From Diphasiastrum complanatum (Eukaryota > Streptophyta > Lycopodiopsida > Lycopodiales > Lycopodiaceae): a DNA stretch of 64,000 nucleotides. The stretch is from contig CM055101.1 of the NCBI GenBank assembly GCA_029204225.1, positions 58,127,005 through 58,191,004 on the forward strand, read 5' to 3'. A program made the translations under genes and the position numbers. The notes under the pieces are model-generated. The model was given only the letters and a program-made list of their open reading frames with translations. It had not been told where the DNA came from and did not search any database. Position 1 is the first letter of the stretch. Each line of letters opens with the position of its first letter. Of this stretch, positions 10,801-22,800 are shown piece by piece.

Positions 10801-13800
10801 AAATGGTCCAAAGGTGGTAACTCGGATCATGATGATCACTCTTCCTCCTCCTCTTCTACTTCTTTTAGAAAGAAAGATAAGTCAAAGTTCAAGTGCTTTT
10901 ATTGTGGGATAAAATGTCATTTGCAAATGAATGTCATAAGAAGCAAAGTAATGAAGGTAGCAAGCAAAACAACTTTTGTACTTCTAATGAGGATCTAGAT
11001 TCTTGTGATTCTCTCATGAGTGTTCTTCAAGTCTAATGTCAAGTGGAAGTGACAAGAATTCATGGTGGATAGATAGTGGATCTAGTTCACACATAACTAG
11101 TCACAAGGAGTTCTTTACTTCTTTGATCTCTTATGTTGGAACCAAGAAGGTGGTTCACATGCCAAATGGTGATGAGTGTATGATCAAAGGTATTGGCTCA
11201 ATTCCTATTTGTCTTTCTACTAATAGGAATGCAAGGCTTGACGATGTTCTTTACATTCCTTCACTTTCAAGGAATTTGCTAAGTGTTGGTCAAATGTTAA
11301 AGAAAGGATACAAGACAAAGTTTGTTGGGGATGTTTGTTCATTACTAAGGGAGTGTCTTGATTGCTAGGGGCAATAGACAAGGTAGACTTTACAAGCTTG
11401 ATGCATTTGTTATGTCTAACAAGAGGAATGAAATGGATGTTGGTGGTTCTCTCAACTTTCAAAAGTCAATTCCTAGCATCAATAAGATTGGTATATCTTA
11501 TGCAAAGTCTAAAGAGCTTCCTTAATGCTGATCTAGTTGAGATCTAATTGATCTTCTTGGAGATAGTTATTGTTGTTGCTAACTTGCAACATTTGGTGAA
11601 TCTATGATCGAATTGTGTTGGTGATCCATTGGATCTTGAGAGATGGACCTAGTTGGCTACCTACTAGTCAAATGGAGTCATGTGGTGCTAAATTAAGTAT
11701 CACTGTTGAACTTCTTCTACTCATAGACTATCAGTCTTGGTGGCTCTTCAATGGAACGTACATGGCAAGTGCAAAAATGGGAAAAGGTAAGAAGAGAGCT
11801 AACTTCATCAATAAAGGTGATGAAAACTTGTCTGTTGAAAAGGTTGTTGCGATGACTTATTTGACGTCATTTGGAAAAAGATGGTGCTTTGAGCATGTTT
11901 AAAGAAAAAGGTTCTTTGCATCTTTTGTGGATGAGTCCAAGAAGTCATTTGTGCAACAAGTGGTGTCACATGTATTCATAAAGAAAGTAGATCAAAAGGT
12001 TCTATCATGAGACTTGGTGAGGAAGATCTCAAGTCAAAAGAGAGAGATGAATTGAAGTGTTCAAAGTAGGATGTGCCTTGAATGATGCTTTTGTGAATGA
12101 TAGTGAGGGTTCATTATCATTACTTATATCATTGATTAGAAGTCTAGTCTGACAAGAAAAAGTACTTCAATCATTCTTATGTTGAAGGTGCTATGTGTTC
12201 TTTCATGGCTTCTAATTGTCGAGATTCTTCCATTTCTTATGATGCAACTATCAAGAGGGAGATTTCTAACTTTTGTGGTGTGATCATTAAGAGGGAGTCT
12301 TGTGAAGGAAAGGGCAAAGAAAAGAGTGACTCTTGAGAAGATCCAAGGCATGGATCTTAAATCTCTTCATCAACTCAAAGGATGCTATGATTGTGGTGGA
12401 GTGTTCATGCATGATCAAGATGGCAAAAGGTTGGATGAAGAAGACTACATGGAGCAACTCAAGTGGCAATTTATTCAAGGCAAGGAAGATATCATTGGTG
12501 AGCTCATTGAGGTTTGGGTTTGAGCTCAAATGGGCTGGTTTGAATAGGTTTGATACTCAACTTCATCTACTCTACTTCATGTTGGATAGAAATTGAGAAA
12601 TCTATCTTTTGGTTTATGATGGTGACATTGTTTTCACTAACTATAGTGAAAGGTTGAAATCAAGCAATGATTTGATCTTGTGGGAGTTAATTAATCATGT
12701 GTTTGAGAGGGAGTGTCTTCAGAGGTTCAGATCTGAAGATGTTTATAAATGCAAAGTCCTTGATGTTTTATTGGAAGATCAAGATGTTGATCTTGAATTG
12801 CTTCATCAACACCAAGAGGCAAATAGCATTGGAAGCTAGTCAAAGGCATCAAACGGGAGCCACATGGGCAAAGCATTTTGGATCTGTTTTTACAGGTTCT
12901 TGAAGGTTCAAGTAAGGTTCTTGGAGCAGCAAGGAAGTGTCCTTTTGCTCTACCTTATTTGTTTGATCTCATGTATGAACATTGTCATGTCAATGTGTTG
13001 GAATTGTCAAAATTCAATGAAACTAGTTCCATAGTTTTGCATCCTTTGGATCTTGGAGATGGAATAGTTATCATTGCTGGTTCTTATGATCAAGTACATG
13101 CATTCATTCAAATCTTGAAAGATATTGAAGTGGTCAATATGTTTACTTTTGAGCAAAGTTTAAGATCTAGCATCCTAGTGTTGGCAAATTGGCAAATTTT
13201 TGACAATGTAGGATCAAGGGTTGTATGCAAATCTTGTGGAGATACTTCAAGTATTTCAAGTTCAGGTTTTGCTCATTCAAATGGAGCAAGAACACATCAT
13301 TTTGGCATTCATTCACTCAAGGGCTTTCATGGATTGGAGATCTACAAAGGCAAGATGGTGATGGAGGTTCATTCATGGAGATACATGGTGCATTCACTAT
13401 GGGCATAGTGGAATGTGGAGGAGGCATGCAAACACTTGTTGGTTACTTTCACTTACAACTTGTTTGCTACTGTTTTACAGAGAATTCAAAGGTGGATACA
13501 TGGAGGAATCCTTTCATTATGATTCTATGTTCTTTTACATGTATCATGTTCACTATTCTATGTAAAATTGATGTAAGAAATAGTGAAGCATCCTATATGG
13601 ACACTATTATCTATATCAATTATGTTGTACTTCATATTGTACATATTAGAACACTTGAGAAGAGATCTATTATCATGATGGAGATCATTCTTAGGTTGGA
13701 GCAAAGTAGTGTTGTAAAAGTAGCAAGTTAAGTTGAAGAGGGAGTGTGAAAATTGTCAACATTTCCTAGCTAGTTTGAGGCCTAAATTGGCAATTTTTGT

Positions 13801-16800
13801 ACATAGTTTTAGATCTAACATTTCACACGTGTGAAAGAGGCCTAGATACTTTTATTTTAGTATATATTTCATGTTAAAGAAGTCTCAAACTTCAGGATCT
13901 TCGAAATGACACCAAAATCATGTTATTTGGACATATAGGCCAAAATTGGCTATTTTAGGTTACTGGTGCCCTAAATTTGTGTCCTAAGTTCTAGAAAGAG
14001 GAGAGAGAGTCATCTCTCTCACCTATATTAGGTTGAAATTCGTGGAGAACAGGTATCATGAATATTTAATCAAGTGGAAAGAGTAGCTAGTTGAAAATGC
14101 CACTTGAGAAAAGGGCAACAAACTTCGACAGTTGTACCCAGACTTTGTCTTGGAGGACCAAGACAGCTCTTACGGGAGAGGGAGTATTACAAGACCATAC
14201 AGTACCAACCCAGCAATACTTCTAGGTGCAGCTAACCACTGGAGGCAGAGGACAGTGTGAGTCAGAGGCATGCATGCATACCATGCAATAGGTATGAGGG
14301 CCAGTAATGCCCATGCAGATACATGCAGAAGCATGCGGACACATGCGGACGCATGTAGACACATGCATGATAGTAGCGGGCCATGCAGCCCGGTATGCTG
14401 TTGTTTTTGGCTGCCATCAGTACCTTTTATTAGTTTCTTTTGTCTCTTGAATGCTTTGTCAAGTTCATGTGTATCAAAGGTAGCATTAGGATGCTTTGCC
14501 ATTTCTAGCTTTTGTAGCTTGTTGTGCAAAGATCTTAGCCAAGTATTTTGGGAGTTTGGATCCATTCAAGATCCACTTTTTTCACACTCTGCATTTTTTC
14601 CCTAGTTTTCTCCATCACAATGGTGTAGTCCGACCTTGCCGATCTGTGGGACGAGGTGGACGTTGTCAGGCGGGTTGCCGACAAGACCAACAAGATCGGT
14701 GCAAAGGTTGTTCGTTGCTGGTATTTCCTAGTCGAATTCCTGCGTCCTTCAATTGCCTTAAGGGCCACCTGCTCGGTGCACGCGCCAAAATGGTGCCACC
14801 ATAAATGCTGCCCCTTGTGGCAGCATGTAAGTCCCCGTCAGGCAGCGACTACTGGACACCTACGGGCCACGTCTTGTGGCGGGGGAGAACACCATTTTGG
14901 AGGGTATTCTCCGGTTTTGCACCGCTCCTTATGTGGCTGACCCCAAGTTGCTGCCTGCTTGGCTGGCATGCACGAGGAGAGGGAGTGCATCCTCGTCCCG
15001 TCCCACTGCCCCTTCATCCCCCTCAGACAGTTCTGCCACACGCACCCCTATCTGCACCCATTCCGGTGGAACCCGTCCCCTCGCGTTCGCCCCGCCACCC
15101 GAGCAGGCCCAGGATGCTAGTGACGAGGCCTTCGAGGATGTCGAGGAAATCCCTTCCTCCCTCCCTTCCCATCTGGATGACATCCCTAGCCAGCAATTTT
15201 TGTATCCCATGCCAGATGTTGCCCCTCCAGTGCATCCCACTTATGCTGCTGCATCCATCCCTGCCAGTGCATCCCATTCTCCCCATTCCACGTCTACAGC
15301 CGATGCATCCACTAGTGCCTAGCCTGTCGCGTCATCATCCATTCCCGTCACAGTTGGTGCACCATGCTGGAGGTCCACTACCCATCACCCAGCAGGGAGA
15401 GCTCTTATGCAGCAGACCATTCGTGGCGCACATCAGCCGCACATAGACAAAGAGGCCACATAGGCCGTGGCCAGTTTGATTTATGAGCTGAACCTTCCAT
15501 TTGCCATCACCGACTCTAAGCCCTTCTGAAGGGCCTTCCGCCTTGCACAGTTTGTCAACCCTAGCTGGAGAGTCCGTAGTTCAGAGGTTGTCTACACACA
15601 CATGCTGAGAGATAGCGTTGAGTCCTTGTCTAGAGAGATGGAGCCTCTACGCCGCCATTGGGCCTTATACGGGTGCAGGATCATGTTCGATGGCTGGACT
15701 GATGTCAGGAGGAGGCCGATCCTCAACATCTTGGTCTCCAGCTGCATGGGCACACAGTTTTTGAGGGCCGTGGATTGCAGTAGGGGGGGGGAGTCATATC
15801 TGCAGAGTTCATGTTCGATGTCACTAGGTCTTCCATCCTGTCCAATAACCGAAGCCCGAGGGCGAAGCGAGGAGAAAGCTCGAGGAAGATGTCCAAAGGC
15901 ACAACGAAAGGCATCGGAAGTTTGAGGCGGAATTTGCAGAGAGGCAGCGACAGGCTCGGCAGAGACACCCGGAGCCGGAACCCCCTGCCCCCGCTGTCAA
16001 GGTGGATTTGGATGAGCTGATTGGAGTGAACTTCACTGCACGACAGCTGGCCGTGGTCAGGGTGCGAATCCATCGGGCTAACCAGGAGGCAAAGCGACAG
16101 CGAGAGAACAATGCACCTGACCAAGGTGAGGAGGCAGTGGAGGATTCGTAGGAATGCTAAGACCAGATAAGGTCCAGCCATATGTGGCGGACTGTTGTTA
16201 TGTAATTTTCGGCAGTAAATGAGGCGGCATATAGTTAGACAGTAGTATAAAGAACAGACCCAGCCGTATGTGGCGGGATACGTAATGTTATTTTGATACA
16301 TCTCTTGAATTAATATACAGTGTTTTTTATGCAACGAGCGCCTGGTGCTGTGAAATGCAATCTCTGTATTTTTTAAATGCAATGTAATGTATGTGTTTAT
16401 GAAATGCTATGTTTTATCTCGATTATGGTGGGCTTGGGCATGTGAAATATGTCAAAAATCAGGGGGGCAAAATGAGCGATTGCTCTTTTGATGATCGTTT
16501 GGAATGCATGTGCTATCAGTTTGCTGTGACATCAATGATCAGCTTGTAGGTGCATTTCAGTGAAGTGCATCTGCTATCAATCTCTGCGATTGAAATTAAT
16601 TGAAAATACGATTCACACACGCACATACAATTTGAGATAAAATTGAAAACAGAGCATCACATTTACAAATCGACACATACATAATGTGCAGCAAATAAAG
16701 TGCGTCCAACACTGAATATAATGTATAAAATGGTCTGAATACAATGTTCGACCATCTGGCCGCCAAACATGGAACATGATAACAGAGCCACAATCAATGC

Positions 16801-19800
16801 TTTGGCTCTGACTCAGACGAATGCTCCGGAAACAACTCAGGGCCTTGAGCTGACTCTCGCAACCGATATCTATGCCTATCTGGGACTGGCATCGGCTGTG
16901 TATCCGAGGAGGACTCGTCATCCACATCCTCCCAATCTGCCTCCACATCAGCCCCCAAGCAAGCCAAACCAACTAGACCTGCTCCAGCTGGTTGTGATAG
17001 TGCACATCTAGCTGTACCTGGAGCCCTGCAAGGTCGTCCTCTCTTCCCTGGCTGTTTCTGTGCTCTGCCTTTCTTGTTCGATGCACCCTTGGGCCTTCCT
17101 GGTCTCTTGCGGACGAGGGGAGTTGTCAATGCCTCATCACCCCCATGCAAATCACCTGGCTGGCTAGGCTGGGCCCAAGTTGTGAGGTCGGCTGAAGCCA
17201 AAGAGGGGACTCCCTGTGCAGCTGAGAGAGGAGGATGAGCTCATGGAGTGTGTGCCCATGGGGCTGCTGCAGGTGGAGGAACTGGCTGTGGAGAGGCCGT
17301 CCCTGCAGGAGGCAAGTATAGCGGCAATATGTACTGAAAGGGGCACTGTGGTGGCCGGTACTGGTACATCCTGGGTGCTGCCAAAGGAGGAGCCAGTGGA
17401 GTGGGTGTTGCCAAAGGAGGAGGATGTGAAGTGGGTGCTGCCACTGGAGGAGCCACTGTGGATGTGGGCGCTGCAAGAGAAAACCTGGGCACAGATGGTG
17501 GCCTACCATGGAAACCTGGTGCTGCAGAAGTGGAGGGCGATGGCGGGGCTACAGGCCTCAATGGCATCGGTGGCACAGAAGGTGCTGTGCGGCGCATATA
17601 AACCCTCTAAGGAACCGGAGGAGCTACAGGCACCTCATGTACCTGCTCTGGCTGAGACTCTGTCTAGGGCATGCTGGCAAGAGATGATGGGGGTGCCCTG
17701 ACACCCGGCATGAGCTGGGCCTCTGAATCCATCGTGGCAATCAAGTCGTCTAGTTGGGCATCCAAATACAAATGCTCTGGGCTCTGGGCCTCATCATGTG
17801 CACCATTGTCACATATAATCCCTTGCCCAATGTAAATGGTGAATTGTAATTATTAAATTGTAAGTCCCCGGCCTGTGGAGACAATTGTAAATTGCAATGT
17901 AAATATCTGTTATAGTGACTAAATCCGAGATGGCCAAGGGGGTACTGGGTCTCATGAGAGTCTGTTGGACTGACCTCCTAAAAAGTAGGAAGGACCGGTC
18001 AACGTGACACGTGTCATATGCTCACTGGGACACTTGGTCCAGTGCATGAGTGACACTTGTTGGACGGTCAATGGACGGGTCAACAGGATGTGTCATATGC
18101 TCATTGGGACACCTGGCCCAATGCATGAGTGGCATGTGTCAGACTGTCCACCTACTAGCTTGCCTATGTGTCAGGGTACTGCCAAGTGGCAAGTGTCGAC
18201 TGTGCATGGAATTTGCCATGTGTCGACGTTAGGATGTGTCAGGGTTAAGGGGTGCTCGAGGGGATATAGTGTGAGCCTTGTCAGGCATTTCTCATGATGG
18301 TATTCCTATGCAGCTATGGTTGGGAGGAGACTTGCAGTAGAGCTCTCATGTTTGCTTGTTGATCTATGTACATTTGCTTGAGATTAATAAAGTGACGGAT
18401 TTGCTGGGTAATTCTGTGTATTTACTTAGGGTTTGTGAGCTTGTGTACAACATTTGGTATCAGAGCAGTTGCTTTCAAGACTTGTGTGGAATTTGGCATC
18501 TTCAGTTAGGGTTTGGAGCATTCTTGGAGAGCCAGCGCCCTACTGCAGGTGATCTGTTGGCAGATTTGGGGCCCATAAGATAGCAGATTGAAGCCCTATG
18601 GTGGATTGCTGATCTTCTGGCAGCTTTTGAACATTTTCTACTACGCGGCTTGATTATTCTCTTCGCTTTTGTGAAAATCCAGCCCATATAGGATTTGTAA
18701 ATCTGTTTGTAACTTCTTCAATACTCAGTATTTTTCAAATCTGTCAGTTGCAATAAGCTTCTTGTGGTAGGTCGCTGGTAGGGTAGGGCTTTTCGCCTGC
18801 TGATTCGGTGATCATCCATAGTTTTTTGCCAATTGTCAATTTGAAACCCTGAAGATTTTTACTCTTGAGCATACTCCTCGCAGTTTTCACTATGGACCAA
18901 TTCTTTCTTTTTGCAACTCCATTTTGTTGAGGCGTGTCCGTGTTTGCAAATTGTCTCTTTATACCATGATCCTTGCAAAACACCTGAAATTCCGCGAAAG
19001 ATACTCTCCCCCTTTGTTTGAGCGAAGTATCTTAATTTGTCTATCCGTTTCTTTCTCCACCTATGTCTTAAACCATGTGAAATATTTGAAAGCTTCACCC
19101 TTATTCTTCAGAAGATAGATCCATGTCTTCCTAGAATAGTCATCCACAAACACCATAAAGTAACTTGCTCCCCCATAAGATTGAGTCTTCATAGGACCAC
19201 ACAAATCTGTATGAACAAGTTCTAGAACATTTTTTGCCCTAAATGTACTAGGCAAAAATTTCTTTATTTAATGCTTGCCTAAGACACGGCCTTCACAAAC
19301 CTTGTGATCAGAAACAACTTGAGGTAGACCTGTAACCATGTTAAATTTCCTCAAGACTTGTAGACTTTTGTAATTCAGATGTCCATACCTCTCGCGCCAT
19401 AACTTACTCAATGATTCAGTATCCGCAACACTTTGCATGATGATCCACCACCTGAGCTTGAAGTTTATACAACCGCCCTGCAAGTATGCCTTCAGCTACT
19501 ACTTCATCATTTTTCCTCTTGATCAGACACCGTTGTTCATCAAATTGCACCACCATGTGTTGCTTTGCAATAGCTGATACTGAGAGCAGGTTTTTCTTGA
19601 TTCCTGGTACATAAAGCACATCCTTTATGTTTCCAATCTTCCCTGAAGGTAGTTGTACTTGTACTTTTCCAACTCCCTTTATATCATATGTGTAGTTGTC
19701 TCCTAACTTCACATTTGATCCATCATCTGATTTTTGAAAATTAGATAGCCAGTCTCGCCTAGGTGTCATGTGTTTAGAAGCTCCTGAATCGATAACCCAA

Positions 19801-22800
19801 TAGTCTTCTTCCTTTGAGAAGGCACTACCAGAAGATGTCGATGCCGAAACCAACTCATAGTCTTCAAGATCTAAAGCACTCAATTTTGCATTAGAAGTTT
19901 CTTCTTCTTCAGCAAAATTTCCATCCTGATTTTTCTTGAACTTGTTGTGCCAGCACTCCTTTGCATAATGTCCTGGTTTTCCACAAATGAAGCAGTTTCC
20001 TTTTCGAACCACTTTCTTTCCATCTTCTGACTGATTTGATTGATTCTCCTCCATATCTTGCTGTTTTTTCTTCTTCTTCTTCCCTTTGCCACCCTTCTTG
20101 GAACTTTGCTCTTGCTTCTTTGCCATGAATGCCTGTTCCTTGAAATCGTCCCTGTTAACAATATTTTGTCATCTCATTTCTTCCTGTAGTAAGATGGCAT
20201 TTAGCCATCAAAAGAAGGCCTCGTTTCTCTTAACGATAGCATCATTACAAAGTTCTGATAGGCCAAAGGTAGACTATTAAGTACAATAGATACCAATACT
20301 GAATCTTGAACACTTTCTCCAACTGCAATAAGTTGCCCTCTCAGATCTTTCACTCGAGTAAAGTAGTCTGTTACTGATTCACCTGTACCCATCTTCAACA
20401 TGTGAAGCTTATTAGTCAAGAACAAGATCCGTGACTGATTTACTATTTCATACAAGTTCTTTAGTATATCCCAAGCCTCCTTGGGTCTAGCAGCATCTCT
20501 GATATGAGGTATAATCATATCTCTAACTGATAAGTTGATGATATGATGAGCTTTTCTTCTACGTCTCTGATACTCCCGCAACTCTCTATCAGTGGTAGGA
20601 GGTATCTCGACACCTGTGACGATCTCCCAATATTCTCTATCTTGGAGAATATTCTGCATCTTGAACTTCCATATACTGTAGTTCGTTCCATCTAGCTTGC
20701 TAGATTCCGGCAACACAGCATCGTTCAATCCTGCCATTATACTCTTTATAGCCTGATTTTTCGGCGATCAGTGTCTCTTCAAATTCAATTAAGATTTCCT
20801 TCAGAAATCAGTAACCAAAGCCTCTGCAAAAAGAGTAGCAAACAGATCTGAAATAGATCTGAATTTAATCTTTTAGCGACCTGCCTCAGTAGGTATCTGT
20901 CCTGCAGCAACCTGTCTGAGTAACGATCTGTCCAGCAGTGCTCTGACAGTAGTCTGACAGCGATCTGTAATCTGAAACAGCAGTTCTTCAACAATCCTGA
21001 AATCAGAAAACAATCCCTACAACCGGCGATTGACATGCAAAAACTTCTGATGCCAGCAATCCAATAGGTAGCAGGTCTGTAGGTACAGTGATCCAACCAG
21101 ACCAGATCTGCAGCTCCACTAGCAGCGAACAGGTTTGAAACAAACTCTTTGTTTCAGCACAGTGATCCAATATGCAGTCAACGATCCAACACACAGCTGC
21201 AGCCAGAGATTCACTAGTCTAAAATCTTCTTGATTCCAACGAACTACTTCCAATAGTAGTCCAGCGCAACAGCTCCTCCAATCTGATTGCACACCTGCAA
21301 ATACAAACTCTCTCTCTCACCAAAGAGCCTGCTCTGATACCATGTCAGAATTTGTGATACAAATTCTAGATGGAGATACTAGTCCTACTAGCACTCACAC
21401 AAAACCCAAGCATAGAGAGAATTCAGATCATAGAGAATTGAGCAATTGCTCTAGCTCATTAAATTGAATGGAATGGTTGTGGTGGGGCGCCAGCCTTCTT
21501 AAATAGTTTCTTTAATGATTGATAAAAGCTAATGAGCCTAAAGTAAATAGCAAACGACAAAAAGCTAATTGCTATAATTACTACCTATATTGGGTAAACA
21601 CCCAAGATGAGTTTCTAAGTGATAAAAGCAAATCCTATTCTAGTAGTAATGCACCCACCTACATGCATGACTAAAAAACGAATTTACTTTAAATAATAAT
21701 GACCCTAAAATATGACTTACTATAAATAGTAATGGCCCCTAAAAATAGCACGCAGGCATGGCCAAACTATCATTAAGGGGTGTCAAATAAACATTAATCC
21801 TAACACCCCTCGCTGTCAACCATGCGGAGCACAATGTAGAGTGGTCAAAGGAGTCCTGACAATGTCTGCGCATCCCTCTAGAACTGGTCTCTCCTCATTG
21901 TGGAAGAAAAGTGCCCCCATCCTCTGTGCGTTGAAACGTGCTAGCACGCCAAAGATCGCTAGCAACCATCTGTAGAAGCTGTGCTTTGCACCTGATCAGA
22001 CGGTCGATGACCACCAAGTCGAAAGCAAAGCGTGTGGGGGCTGGCTTCTGGAGGTCCAAATGGCTGAACACCCGGAAAATGGCAAGAACACGCCTCTTCC
22101 TGGTCTGGGCCTCACGGATGATGGCTCTAACCCAGGAAAGTGTACCTATGTCCCCCATGAGAAGGTCTATGTCGTGCGCTGCACAGGAGATATGGACAAT
22201 GTGAGGGAACTCGGCCTCTAGGAGGACGCCCACCTGAACGCAGTTGGTGGCATTGTCTGTCACCACCGTAACGACATGCTGGGGGCCGCTCTGAAAATGC
22301 CTCTCACAATGACATTGTGAGTGCCTATTTATCCCCACAGCCTGTTTGCCCATGTGCAGTTGCTGATGATCCCTCCATGTGCCACTGTACCTGCCCTCAT
22401 GTGTTGCTCCCCCACGTGCTGCTCTCCCATTGGCCCCATGGTCTGCTCCCCCATAGTGCCCATGTGATGTTGTACCTGTCCCCTGCCCCCTGTACTGTCC
22501 CCGTTTTGGGAGGGAAATTAGGTTAGAAAAAAGATATATTAAATATTAAAAATTATTAAAATATTGTGGTATCGCGGTATCGGGATGTTCTATGATATAT
22601 ATATATATATATATCATACTTGCATAGAACGTTCCGTATCCCGTTCATGAATGCATTCCGGATGTTTGGCCTAGAACAATTTTTTTTTTTTGTTGCAATA
22701 TGGTATTCAAATTGCAGCAAAATTGATGGGGGATCTGATGGTAGTTTTTCGAAAAAAGTTTAAACACTCATCAGATAGTATTAATTGTATTGGTCCTATT

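Larger units (their letters stand above)
8346..14586 (+). mobile_element. Ty1/copia LTR retrotransposon with intact target duplication
   Basis: A complete insertion of about 6.2 kb. The LTRs begin TGAAAATTGTC and end TTTTTTCACA; the 5-bp target duplication CTCTG is at 8341-8345 and 14587-14591. The order is 5' LTR, primer site, long leader, gag, zinc knuckle, aspartic protease, a degraded stretch where integrase and reverse transcriptase belong, polypurine tract, 3' LTR. Frameshifts break gag and the zinc knuckle. The LTRs differ at about nine places over the first 310 bp, so the insertion is moderately young. The element is non-autonomous: no integrase motif and only a trace of reverse transcriptase were found. 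Confidence 0.93.
13747..14586 (+). repeat. copia 3' LTR carrying foreign sequence
   Basis: 840 bp instead of 646. It matches the 5' LTR up to 14054 and again from about 14388, but between these points 333 bp of unrelated sequence replaces the 145 bp found in the 5' LTR. Confidence 0.88.
18851..21805 (-). mobile_element. Ty1/copia retrotransposon, minus strand, 3' truncated
   Basis: Reading leftwards: LTR (21805-21343), primer site (21342-21331), gag, zinc knuckle, protease, pre-integrase and integrase. The element is cut inside integrase; reverse transcriptase, RNase H and the 3' LTR are absent. Confidence 0.88.

Noticed and set aside
17216-17701. 161-codon plus-strand frame
   Set aside because: Shadow of the minus-strand hAT Pro-rich tail and its minisatellite; the AT-hooks are on the minus strand.
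22317-22526. Plus-strand frame over the hAT end
   Set aside because: Low-complexity Pro/His/Leu translation of a GC-rich non-coding stretch.
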